A stretch of 64,000 nucleotides of DNA from Diplonema papillatum (Eukaryota > Euglenozoa > Diplonemea > Diplonemida > Diplonemidae): NCBI GenBank assembly GCA_030068145.1, contig JAPJBO010000032.1, positions 434,001 through 498,000 on the forward strand. Direction: 5' to 3'. Both the position numbers and the translations under genes were made by a program. Shown one piece after another: positions 10,973-22,922 of this stretch; within the stretch, counting starts at the first letter, position 1; the number at the start of each line of letters is the position of its first letter. The notes under the pieces were generated by a model, which was given only the letters and a program-made list of their open reading frames with translations, was not told the DNA's origin and searched no databases.

Positions 10973-13900
10973 ATGCCTCCGACGTATACGCGGCTTTCGA
11001 CAAAGGATGAAGACGATCCGCTGCCATCACCAGAAGATGCGGCGAATCCTTTCTCGAAGCTCGTTTTCGGGTGGGTCAACCACACCGTGAACCTGGCGTA
11101 CCACAAGGCGAAGGCTGGTGGACAGCTGCTGACGGAGGACCTCGGCTCGCTGTCGAAACAGGACAAGACGGAGAGCAATGCGAAGCGATTCGCGGCGGCG
11201 TACGAAGAGGAGCTGCAAAGGGCGCGCATGTGGAACGATTTGGCCCGTGCACACTGCCCCGTGGTCGACAAAGAGGGACACACCGGCGTGCTCAAATGGG
11301 TCGGGAAGCTGCCGAACGGCGTCGAGACGAGCCGTGGCCAGCTGTATTGCGGCGTTGAATGGAACGATGTCTCTTGGGCTAAGTCCGCCATCGAAAAGGC
11401 GCGTAAAAAGGGAAGAGCGCCGCCTGTGGGAGACGGCTGGGTGATCGGGGAACAGATGTTCGTCTGCCTGAAGCCAGGTTTGTATTCGTGTCCGTTTGTG
11501 TCAATGTGCACCTGCTTAAGTAGTCAATGCGCCTAAACCCTATTCTGTCAGTCGTATGAAGTGGAGCTGGCGCCAACTCTGAAAAGAATAGAAGCAAGAG
11601 AGGCGCACTGTTTGTCACCAAGATCGTGACGGTCGCGCGCGACTAGATCATCTCCTGTAGTGCCACCTCGCGAATACAATCAATGGTTCCTTGATTGTAT
11701 TCGCGAGGGGACAGCTTATAAAGGGGACAAACTTACACCATCCAAAGCTTACCTCAACCAGGCCATGCGGAGTTTGTTGTACCGACCCGCATCAAGCCGC
11801 TGCAGAGACGACCCGACGGCAAAGAGTACGGCTGGAGTAAACACGAGCGTCCAAAGGCAGCTTCTGTTGTTCGGGCGCTGGTTCGCGTTTACTGGGCACC
11901 CATGGCCTTCGCGGCCGTGCTGAAAGTCTTCGGGACGGCGGCGTCGTTCGTGCAGCCGGAGGTCTTGCGGCGGATCATCAACTTCCTTGAGAAAGAGTCT
12001 GCAACGTACGAAGAAGGCTTCGTCCTCCTCGGCATCATGACCGCCGGAACCCTCGTTTCCTCCCTCGCGAGCACTTGGTATGCATTTTTGGTTAGATTTC
12101 TGGGCTCCTGAGGGGTTCTACCGTAAGGCCAGGATGATTGGCCCGAAGGCTGTCGGTCCTTTCAAGAGGAGAAACGTCAGCCCGCAGAATCTCCAGCTGG
12201 TGCCTTCCGGCTGTTTGCCTGTGTGCACCTACCACCGCGTGTCTGTTTTCGCTGCTTTCGACTCTCTTTTGGACGATGAGGATTGACGGAACCGTCGGCC
12301 AGTCGTCGACCACTCGTTTTACAGCAGTTACCCATCGTCAACCAGTGGTCAAGGATACACGGGGCATCCCTGCCCTGGCGACCGTCTGTGAAAGTGCCGT
12401 GTGCTGTCGCAAGCGTGGACTGGCATTGGATCGTGCACCCACGACGACGACATAGTCTATCTTATCGAAAATGGACAAGAGGCATCGGTGACTGGCGTTT
12501 CGGTGGGCGGGCTGCAAACAACGGCATCATTGCCAGCCCACGTCCTGTGTGCGTGAAGGCTCGGTAGTTATCGTTCTGCTCTGAATGTTATTCACGATGG
12601 CGTGTCAGATTACTTAGTTTGGGTCAAGCATCAAATTTACGTACATGCACTCGCACCTTGAGTGAAAATAAACATCTCAAGGTACATTTTCGTGCTGCAA
12701 CGCGCCGGGATGCAAATGAAGAACACGTTGTGCGCGGCCATCTTTGAGAAGACGGTGAACGTGAGCCCAGAGGCAGACGCCCATGTGGACTTTTCTGTCG
12801 GGAACAAAGTAAACCTAATGGACAAGGACTCGGAGCGTGTCCGCGAGATGCTGTTCAACCTCCACGACCTGTGGGCGGCGCCGATCACGCTCGGCGTGAC
12901 GCTGTACCTTCTCTACCAGTTGGTCGGCGTCTCGATCTTTGCTTCGCTGGGTATTTTCTTCGTGCTCGGACCCTTTTTGGGAGCTCTGATCTTCGCCATG
13001 GGGAAGCCGTTCAAAGAACTCGCGCGGCTGCGAGATCAAAGAGTGAAGATCGTCCACGAGGTTTTTGAAGGCATTCGCGTGGTCAAGTACATGGTCTGGG
13101 AAGCCAACTTTGGTAAGGCGGTGGAGGCCATCCGAGACAGCGAAATTGCAAACCTGCAAACGGTGCAAAGAGCGATGGCTGCGCTGTACGCGCTCTTTTG
13201 CTCGGTCGACTCAATCCTTGCTGCCACTTGCTTTTTAGTGTACTCCATCCGGGGGAACGTCGTGACGGCAGCCACGGTATTCCCAGCGCTGCAGTACTTC
13301 AGCCTGATGCGCAGCCCAACCATCACAATACCGTCCGTCCTCGTCAGATTCATCAGCGCGAGGGAAAGCTTGCACCGGATATCTCGGCTACTCGAATCCG
13401 AACCTGCTCCCTCTACGGTAACCCGGATTCTCGACATCCCCCCGCCTCCTCCGTCTACCATTCACCAACACCCTAAAGTCTCGCCCGACTCAAATCACCC
13501 TCTTGAATCGTATGCGCCGCACGAACTCATTACCAAAGGGTGCTCCGCCGCCATACAAATCTCACCGGTGTCCAAGTCCGCGATTTTCGACGTATTCACG
13601 TCGGTGAACCTCTCGACAGGGCACCCGTCTGTCCGGTACCTAGCGCCTCCCTCTCATTACATCTCCCATCACGCGGCTGTTGTCCTCGCCGCGGGAATCG
13701 CTGCCGTTGCAGCTGCTGAGCGGAAGACAACGGCGAAGATCGACGTTTCCGACCGGTATGCAGCCCTGGCTCCTGTTATTTAGGGACACACAGCGTCATT
13801 GTTCCGAAGGAAGGGTCTCGAGCCCTGAGAGGCCCCACGTAAGTACATCTGTACTGACGGGAACATTTCCGGAACAACGGTTGCACATGAAAGAGAAAAC

Positions 13901-16900
13901 GAAGCCAACGAAAAAGTGCTAATACAGGAAAACCCCCCCCAGAGAGGTTTATACCCTGTACACGCGAAGAACAAATTTCTAATTACTTCTGTTTGGAAGC
14001 CCACGACTTTGGTCGGATTTAGCTGACACAATACTCCAATTAAAAGTGTTTGACGTACGCGCATCGTAAGATTTTGTACCTGCCACCTGACACAAACGCA
14101 GCACGCATTCCTCGGGTAGTCGAAGCGGTAAATACGAGACGATCCAGGAACGCAATGACGCAGATAAGCCGGAGTCCGTCGATGATGACGTGCGGTCGCT
14201 GGTGGAATCAGTGGCAGCTTTGCAAGGAGCGAAGGAAGACGACGATGAGGACGCCTCAAAGGACACCAACTCGAAGAAGAAGAAGAAACACATCCCCAGC
14301 AAAGTGGTGACCAAAACGCTTCTCCGGTTCAAAGAGAGCCTATTTATCCCGTGCGGAAAATTGACCATCGTGGTGGGGCCGACCGGTGTCGGAAAGACGA
14401 GCTTGATTAACGTATTTCTTGGCGCCATGAACGTGCGGGAAGGCAGCGTCTTTTTAGGGGGGAAGATAGCACTCGCGCAGCAAGACGCCTGGTTAATGAA
14501 TGAGACTCTGCGGAAAAACATTGTGATGCAGGACGTGGATGATGAAGTGTGGTACGACACATGCACGGACGTCTGCCAGCTGGCAGCCGACGTGCAGAAC
14601 TTCCCTTCAGGGCACTTGACCGAAATCGGGGAGCGGGGGATCAACTTGTCAGGCGGTCAGAAACAACGTGTTTCTATGGCCCGTGCAGTGTACTCCAAAG
14701 CAGACACGTACCTTCTTGATGACCCATTGTCCGCCCTCGATGCTGGCACCCAGCGTGCGGTCATGACTCAGTGCATCTGCGGGATTCTGAGGGGTAGGAC
14801 GGTGCTGCTCGCCACTCATCAGGTATTTGTTATCTTTTTGTCTTGTTCAAAATAGGAAAACGTTGTGCCGAAAACCGAAGAATGTAACGCCGAACCGGAG
14901 TACCCGCACGATATACCTTCAATGGAAGCTGAGGGTAGTAAGTTCCTTTCTTCCTTCTCCTTCTTCTTACAAGCGCATGCTTCTCGATCCACTCCAAAAT
15001 GTCGCAGGTGCAGTACCTCCACTTGGCCGACCACATCGTGGTTCTTGAGAAGAACGAGAAGGGCGAAGGGGTTATAGGCTTCGCTGGCACGTACGACGAG
15101 CTTACCAGGTCCGAAGCAAAGCAGAAGCTCGAAAGCCTGGTGAAAACCGATACGACGAGCCAAATGCAAGCAGATCAGACGAGCCAAAAGCGAGCCCAAT
15201 ACACCACTGGCGCTTCTGCTGAACCCGCCGAGGAAGCTGCTGACATGGAAGATGATTCGTCGGCGCAGAAAGCAACAAGGAAAGTGATGCAAGGTCTGTA
15301 CGTATCGCAAACGGACGAAGCAGCAGAGTCGACGTGCTCGTACATCGACTGGTTCAGTCGATGGGGGGGGCAGAACGAAGAACAGAAAGAGCCGCCCTTC
15401 GACGGGACCATTCGTCGCATTCTCACGGACAACGTCAACGTGTTACAATGCGCGAAGGCAGCGGTCAAAACCGGAGCAGGAACTGTCATGAAATGTGAAG
15501 GAAAAGAGTTGTGCCTTTCCGCCATGTCCTACGTGATCCATGCATCTGCAGCCTCAACTTCCAATGGCGAGCCACAGAAACTTATAGTAGAAGAGCTCCC
15601 CGGATTTGAATTGGCACTCCAGATCTTAAAGGATGCTGAGAAAGACAAAGAAACCGGATTGCTGGTTGCATCAGCTTGGGCGCCGGTGCTTGTCGCATCG
15701 CATTTGCAAGGAAACCACGGGTGTACCAGGGATGAGGCGCAACGATTGGTCGGTGGTACTCACCCCAGAGACGGTGGTGTGAAGAAGCAGGACAAGTTGA
15801 TGCGTGACGAAGAGAGAGTGCAAGGGGCCGTGGGTATTGGGTTGTATCTGCAATACATGAAGGCGGCTGGGCTGAAGTGGTGGTTTTTCGTGTTCCCGAT
15901 GCTGATAATCAGCCAGGGGTTCAGCACCAGCAGCGACCTGTGGCTCAAGTACTGGTCGAACAACAACTTCCCGCCGTTGCCAGACCTTGACGATGCCGAC
16001 TTCCGTTTGGTTTACGGGTCGCTGGTCATTCTAACCGTCACAGTGCTGTACGTTACTGTAGACGTCTGTTGCGCCGTGCTACGTGGAGCGAGTAGGAAGC
16101 TGCACGTTGATATGTTCGAAAGACTGACGAAAGCGCCTTGCTCGTTCTTTGACACAACGCCAACAGGGCGGATCCTAAACCGCTTCACCGATGATGTGGT
16201 GCAAGTCGATGGGACAGTGCCGCTTGCGTTCTTCTGGTTCCTGTACGCGGCTTGCGGGCTGCTGGCAGCCATCGGGGTGCAGGCGTCAACACAGCCGCTT
16301 GTGATCATAGCGTTCGTCATCACTCTCGCTTTTTATGTATACACGGTGTCACGGTATCTCCCCGCTCAGAGAGAAGCCAAACGCATGGACTCCATCAACC
16401 GGACACCTATTCTCGCGCAGTACACAGCGACGGTGCATGGGACACGCACCTTGGCCTCCTACGGCCTGCAAGACCACTGCAAGCGTGAGAATCTGCGGCT
16501 TATCGACGCCAGTGCGTTGACCAATATTGCGACGCTGTACCTGCCACAGTACCTAGCCATCCGCCTGCAAATCATCGGCGTCGTCATTCTGATCTCGCTG
16601 GTCAGCATCAACATTGTGCAGAAGCTCCGCAACGACAGCGGTAATGCCGCCACCAAAGCTCTTGGTATGCCAGAACGGATTGAGTATTTCAAGTAGAAAG
16701 CTGTTTTGCTGATCAAAGGAGTTGTAAGTACCTCGCGTGGAATGACGCCAGTTACAGCTGAAAGCACCCGCAAACCCTATTATTATTGATTAGCGCACCA
16801 CCCAACTTCTCTCAGAACCCAATTGAATACCCTAACCTACGAGATACGGAGATACCATGATAAATGATAGCTCGGTACCCTGAACACCTCGCAGGCATGT

Positions 16901-17940
16901 CGTACGCACTATCGCTCCCGTTCTTCATGCAGTTTGCCGTCAGCATGTACTCGCAGTTGGAAGCCAGCTTCAATTCAGTCGAGCGCCTAATGCAATATGC
17001 ATCAGAGGAGGTCCCGAACGAGAGGCAAACAGGCAGCATACCGGCGGACAACTGGCCTGGAAGCAAGGTTGGCGTCGCGTTTGAACACGTGGCGTTGAAA
17101 TATCGTCCGGAGCTGCCTCTTGTCGTAAGAGACATTACATTCGAAGTGAAGCCAGGGGAACGGGTCGGGATAGTAGGTGGAACTGGCGTCGGGAAAAGCA
17201 CCGTGTTGTCTGCGCTGTTCCGGTTCTTGGAACTGAGCGAGGGATGCATACGGATCAACGGTGTCGACATTGCGGAGCTGCAGGTGAAAGAACTGAGGAA
17301 GAGGCTGTCAATGGTGCCTCAAGACCCTGTGCTGTTCCAAGGGACTGTACGGGGGAATCTGGACCCGTTCGAAACGAATTCAGACGAAGACGTTTGGCGT
17401 GCTTTGGATCGGGTGACGATGCGGCAGAGAATAGAGCGCCACGACGGTAAGATATCCGGCGAAGTAAGCGAGAAGGGAGGCAATTTCTCTGTTGGTGAAC
17501 GACAGCTGCTGTGCTTGGCGCGCGCGCTCTTGAAAAAGAACACCCGGCTGCTGCTGATTGACGAAGCCACGGCAAACATCGATGTTGACACCGACATCGT
17601 TATTCAGAAAACCATCCGCGAGTCATTTGCTGGGTACACAGTCATCACAATCGCGCACCGTTTACTTACTGTTATCGACAGCGATCGGTTGCTTGTCCTT
17701 GGGAAATCTGATGAGCCAACTCCTTCCCCAGGGGTGAGCGAAGAACCTGTTCACTCCTTCGGGCGTGTCGTTGAATACGCATCGCCTCGAGAACTGGTCG
17801 AGAGCAAAGGGTTCTTCTACAAGAGCTTCATTCGGAATCTGCCAGGAGCCGAGCAGACCCTCCTCACCTCGATCGCGACTGCGGACAGCCCAACGCAGGC
17901 CTACATTGACCACCTCAATCGTGACAGTGCGGAGAAATAG
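10973..17940 (+). CDS. ABCC/MRP-type full ABC transporter with N-terminal CAP-Gly-like domain, six exons
   Basis: Exons: 10973-11477, 11762-12077, 12682-13755, 14102-14822, 15008-16664, 16895-17940; phases agree and the sum (5319 nt) gives 1772 residues. ABCC half-transporter layout twice: TMD1 (about 205-510), NBD1 with Walker A GPTGVGKTS (about 724), signature LSGGQKQR (about 813), Walker B TYLLDDPLSALDA and H-loop ATHQ; TMD2 (about 1150-1445); NBD2 with Walker A GGTGVGKST (about 1517), degenerate signature FSVGERQ, Walker B LLLIDEATANID and H-loop IAHR. Known ABCC pumps export conjugated organic anions across plasma or vacuolar membranes; the substrate here is unknown. It begins at the NPFSKLVFGWVN segment typical after the L0 linker, so TMD0 is absent. 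Residues about 102-183 read as CAP-Gly (GVLKWVG, GVEWND, MFVCLKPGHAEFVVP), formed across intron 1. The NBD1-TMD2 linker is very long (about 280 residues). The acceptor of intron 3 (14101) is weak; an in-frame tail of exon 3 (about residues 520-630) has low complexity. The start is the first ATG in the frame; an upstream exon is possible. Confidence 0.88.
11666..11708. repeat. Perfect 18-bp hairpin in intron 1 of the ABC transporter
   Basis: Arms 11666-11683 and 11691-11708 are exact reverse complements (CCTCGCGAATACAATCAA and its complement) around a 7-nt loop. It lies near the 3' half of the 284-nt intron, where an RNA stem would form. Confidence 0.9.
12078..12681 (+). other. ABC transporter intron 2
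   Basis: 604-nt intron, donor GTATGC, acceptor CTCAAG followed by GTACAT. Short open frames inside have no recognisable content. Confidence 0.6.
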
Positions 17941-18529
17941 TTCTGCCTCCGTCATTATTTTAGACTCCTCCCCCCCGTCCGCAAGATGAGCACTTCTTTT
18001 TGCCTCATCAAGGGCGTCGGTTCAAGGGGCAGTGATCAGGAAGCCCGAATTTGCAGCTGGCTTTACCTTCCGCCTGTCTGAAAAATCTGACTGTTCTCGC
18101 AGCGTTGCCAGCCTGGTTGCCGACAGCCGCTACGGAGGGAGGATGGGGGTTTGCGGCCATAGCGGTTTCGATATCAGGGCTAAACTCAGCCTTTTTCAGT
18201 TAGCAGGCAGCTACTGTCCTTTCGACCAGCTTGTATAACTACTCTCCTCTATTCATCGTTTCGCGCAGTCGCGCGTGGCTGTTACAGCAAGTGAGCACTG
18301 CAGTCAAGGCTCCGGCCTGTTAGAATGTTCGCCGGACTAAGTCACTAGTGCACCGACTTTTCTCTCTCCTGATAGTTTTGACGAAATCCCGACAGAACCG
18401 GCCCCATTTCGGCGCAACGGTACGAGGTTTTGCAGCAGACTCCTCGCGCTAGGCACACAGAAAGCACCGGTATCCAAAAAATAGATACCTACCCTCCGTG
18501 TATATTTCTTCGAACAATGAATCAGCGAT

Positions 18530-18646
18530 CCCCCTTGAACACGGGGGGAAGTTTTCTTGCCCCGGCGCAGTGAAGGAAAACGTGGATTATTTTGCCGTGT
18601 TCAAGATCGGCCCCCCCCCCCCCCCCCCCCCGTGTTCAAGGGGGAG
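18530..18646. mobile_element. Small TIR element with internal polyC tract (MITE-like)
   Basis: About 117 bp bounded by inverted copies of CCCCCTTGAACACGGGGG (left about 18530-18547, right ending about 18645). A run of more than 20 C abuts the right arm, and another partial copy of the arm (cgtgttcaag) precedes it. No coding capacity. Confidence 0.5.
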
Positions 18647-19061
18647 GTTAGGTACACAAGAGACATAACCCCCACTAGTAACACCAAATAAATGAACGTC
18701 TCTTAAGTCTGGTTCAGAGCATGGCCGGCCTATCGACCTTAGCGCGAGCACTGTCGCAGGCAGGAGGCAAAAGGCCGTCGGCCAAAATTCGGGGTTTCAA
18801 ATAGCCGGTCCATGAGGGCCAGCGCTCTGTGCACCACCTGGGCGCGTTTTGGGAAGATGTCCCGAGGCGCGCAAACAAACTCCACTTCGAGTCAAATACA
18901 TTGCGCAATGCTGGTGGAGTTTGACTGGACCCGCTCGCTCTCTTTTGCGGAGCCTCGCAATCAACAAAAAAGACACCAACCGGGTTCCGGCAATCTTTCG
19001 AAACCCGCTGACAACAAATAATGCTAGTCCATTTTGCCTTCCCAGTTCTGGTACCCACCGG

Positions 19062-20790
19062 TCCCAGTAGTTGTTGGCCGACTAGTTTCCGTTGGACAAG
19101 CAATTTTATCAGTAAAGTTCGCGGTCATCATTCCCCCCCCCCCCCCCCCTAGGGCATGGCTGCATACGGCTGCATACGCGTATGCGCCCAAACCTGCATA
19201 CGCATACGCATACGGCGCTGCATACGGCTATGCATACGTATGCATACGGCTATGCATGTGGCTGTGACTTCTCTGGCAATGCACCTCCTTCGTCCAGGAC
19301 GAAGGGGGAGTCGAAAAGGATACTTAAAAGCAAAGTTTCGTGAGTGCCGACGGAACCTATGTCCGCCGCAACCCGGGGTACACGGGCAGTGTGTTCACTC
19401 CCGTAAGCCGACGAGCCGCGCTCCGATGAGGCAACCGAAGCTGGTTGTCTCAGGATCTGCTGAGCAACGGGCTGGCGGAAAGGCCCGCCCACGTGGTGCG
19501 GGCCTTTTCCGCCAGCCCGTTGTAGGCTGTCGTGCGTCATGAAGCATGCTCGTTCAGTGCTTCGAGCTGGCGTTCGACGTCGTCGGGGAAAAAGCGAGGC
19601 ACATTGACCGTGGCACGCATCCTCATCGACCTGCTTTCTACTTACCAGTACATTGCGTTGAGGTCCAGTCTCAGAAACTGCAGTCAAAGAGGGCGCGAGT
19701 CACACCTAAAAAGCGTGTGACACCCGCTTTTTCAACTCCAGCTTTAACTCCAGTTTCTGGGGCTCTGGACTCCACCGTCTTCACTCATAGGCCCATCACG
19801 CAGCAGCCAGATGGCCGGGCTGGCCTCACACAGCCCCACATATGCATACGTATGCAGCCGTATGCGTGTGCATATTTTCGAATCTGCATACGCATACGCA
19901 TACGTATGCACGTATGCAGCCAACCCAGCCGGCCCCCCCCCCCCCCCCCCCCCCCCCTCGCAAATCCGCAAACCCTCCCCGTGACAATTCGCCTGTGCTC
20001 TCGTAGCACGGGTGGTCCTGGCTGTGACGAGCTTCGAACAGCCGCCTGACAAACCAGACTCACACCGCAGTCCTGTCTGCAGACACTCAGGTTCCGCGCT
20101 GATGATGGTCCGTGGCTTAAAGGACCGAAACACGGCGCAGACGGGACCAGTGCGGTGTTGAGCACATATCCATTCCAAGCACGTTCTTGCAAACCCCCCT
20201 GAGGACGATTTTTGCTGTCCAGATCCCTGTCCCATCTGGACCGGCATCTCTCCAAGGATAGTATGAGCTACTCGAGGCCGTCTCTGTCGATTGTCACTGA
20301 CGTCATGCTCTTTCTGCCTCTTCCCTGGCTCAAGACAGAATTGTTCAGGAGGGATGGAGAGAATCGACCACAAACCCTAGCCGATATTAAACTAAGGATT
20401 TCTCCCCTCCCGTGAACGAGAAGAAATATCATGCTTTTTTTACAAGTTGTGGTACCCACCGGGCCAGTTGTTGGCCGACTAGTCCCCGTTAGACAAACAA
20501 TTTCATCAGTAAAGTTCGTGGTCATCATGCCCCCCTGAGAACGATTTTCGCTGGTGTCATCCAGATCCCTGTCACCTGGACCACCGGCCCATCTCTCCAA
20601 GGATAGCAGGTGATGAGCTACTCGAGGCCGTCTCTGTCAATTGACAATGACGCCATGCTCTTTCTTCCTCTTCTCGGCCTGAAGAAGTTTGAGAACTGAC
20701 TCAAGGCAGGATTGTTCAGGAGCTATTCCAGGGATGGGAGACTCGACCACAAGCCTTGCCGATATCAAACTAAGCTTTTCTTCCTATCGA
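19062..20790 (+). repeat. About 330-bp tandem duplication, first copy split by a polyC-bounded insertion
   Basis: Copy B (about 20455-20790) is continuous: 'gttggccgactagt' ... 'gtcatcatgcccccctgag' ... 'ctactcgaggccgtctctgt'. Copy A carries the first part at about 19070-19132 and the rest at about 20195-20410, so roughly 19133-20195 is an insertion. The inserted DNA starts and ends near polyC runs and has GCATAC-rich hexamer arrays in inverted orientation near its ends (19160-19260 and 19840-19925). Confidence 0.7.
19465..19522. repeat. 24-bp near-perfect hairpin
   Basis: Arms of 24 bp (left beginning CAACGGGCTGGCGGAAAGGC) pair with a single extra T in the right arm and a loop of about 9 nt containing CACGTG. 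It sits inside the polyC-bounded insertion. Confidence 0.85.
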
Positions 20791-22922
20791 CAGCCGACCG
20801 AAAGCACAAGTCCGCGAGCTTGCTAGCATCGGGCCGTGGCACAATCCTTTAAGACTCTCTTGAGTATTCTTTGCTTTCTTTTCATGTTTTCATATCATTC
20901 ACGAGGTAAGTCATATACTGCTATCGCGCGTCTCCTAATAGACGTCACTGCACATTCAGTGTCAGTTCTGTCGTCCTTACTCCATGGGGGGGGGGACAAC
21001 AGGCACCTCTTATATTCGCAATTTTCGAAAAGTTCTTCGAAAAGGAATATCGGTTCCGCCAACCCGGAACCGCGGGACGCCCCGCATCTTGTTAAAACGC
21101 ACACTTTTTGGTCCCCAGCCAATTTCACGGTTCTCTTCATCAGAGCTATTCGCGAATAAAAGTCGTCAAAAAAGTCTACGATGCGGACCAGGGAAAAAAC
21201 AGACCCCCAACATTCTTTTCCAGACTTCCAAAATGCCTCTTATATTCAAGGTACCTCGTATTCGATATACCCATTCATACCCAATAATTATTTCCCCCCG
21301 CCAGTAAGTCTCTTTTCGCGTTATCTGAACGTGACTCGACGACTGGTGCTTGTGTTTCCCACTTGTCTCATCACCGACATTCCAAGACGCGATCGAAAAA
21401 AGCCGAGCTTGTCAAGGCATACGGGGTTGAGCATTTGAATTCAATTTGCAATTTCCAACGGCTTCATAAAGATAGGTTACCGATCCTTTTGTTTTGGCTG
21501 TCTGCGGGGGAAAGATGAGGAGGGGGCGGCAGCAGGTAGCAAGCGAGAGAAGGTCGCGGCAAGCAATTGACAGCCGCCAATTGGATTCTTCTTTGTTGTT
21601 TGTGTCATCACACAGGAGCGCAAAAGAATACAGAGGCCGCCCGCTTAGATCGCCGCGTGGTCTTCGAAACGTGCCAGCGCGTCAGGACAAAATACAGAGG
21701 CCGCCGTCCGTGCTTTGGCAGGCGGTCGATCAGGTGCCGTTGTCCTTGCAAACCCAAAAGCAAAATGATAAACAAAACGAAGAACTGAAAGATGCAACGC
21801 GGCCCCGGGGTTCTCCCATTCGCCCGGTCGCTTGCACACTTGACTCAACGTATTCTGCTTGAAGAAGGAATGCCTAGTCATCGGTTTTCACTGATTACGT
21901 CCCTGCGATAGACGCCCGTCGGGCTGTGGAATAGAGCTTTGGAGAGAAAACTCGCTCTTGAAAACAAGTTACAGCAACTTCTTCTATCAGAGAAACCACA
22001 TATCAAGGTTGCTCTGGTTAAGCTGCAGCAGTATCAGCACACGGTCAATACTCCGAGGATTTCGAGAAAGACAAGTCCAGAAGTAGGTCATCCGACCTGA
22101 TACTGCCACAAGCGGCAAGGTTGTTTTCCAGTGTCGCGCTCTAGCTTTTTCAAACTTTCCGCCTTTACTCTGCCTGCCGACCTCACCATTGGTTCCAAAC
22201 ACGCCTCTCTTTTTTACCTGTTGTCAGGTCAAGGAATCGCTGGAAGCGTTTGGGGAATCAAAGTGAGCGGTTCAGTCTTTCTCTCAGACACCTACATACG
22301 TTTCTCGCCAGACGGTACATAACCCGGCTTTGCACTGTAGACAAGAAAGCTGGAGAACCGAGAACGACAAACAAAACGAGCGAGGGTAGATTCCAGCAAG
22401 GAATATTTGCACAAGTCGCAACATAGGCACACGACGAGATTCGCCCTAATAAGCACTAATTCGGGCAAGATCGTTGCCGCAAGTCGATTTCAGTCCCGGA
22501 GGCACCCATATTCTTGCCGGAATTGCAGAGCCACCAGGGTTCCCAAACCAAAGCATAAAGTCAGGCCGCACCTTATGACACGAATGGCTAAAACTGAAGC
22601 GACTGTAGCCACAGGCAAAATAAACCACTGTGCTGTCTCCCAACATATGCTTTGCTTACTGCGGTGAACTGTGCTGCATTTGTCCCGGTGAACTTTCGTT
22701 CTCAGAGAAGAAAAACAAAAAACACAGCAGGGAGAAATAAGGCACCACATCCTTGCCGCAAAAAAAGGAACCGTCAGCAGCTTAGAGCAATAGGAATTAG
22801 ACGCACTGCTCCTCGGACGCCTCTCCCCTCCGTTAAACCTTTTTGTCTCCGCGAGGAATCCTTCGCGCTCACCGTGCTTCGGTGAGGAATTGTGCTGAGC
22901 TGAGGTCGCACGCGCGCCTGCA

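Larger units (their letters stand above)
17941..22922. other. Intergenic repeat-rich spacer
   Basis: No gene recognised in about 5 kb apart from the repeats listed separately (polyC element, duplicated segment with insertion, hairpin). Open frames between 20.8 and 22.8 kb are short, lack splice context and are probably chance. Confidence 0.55.
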
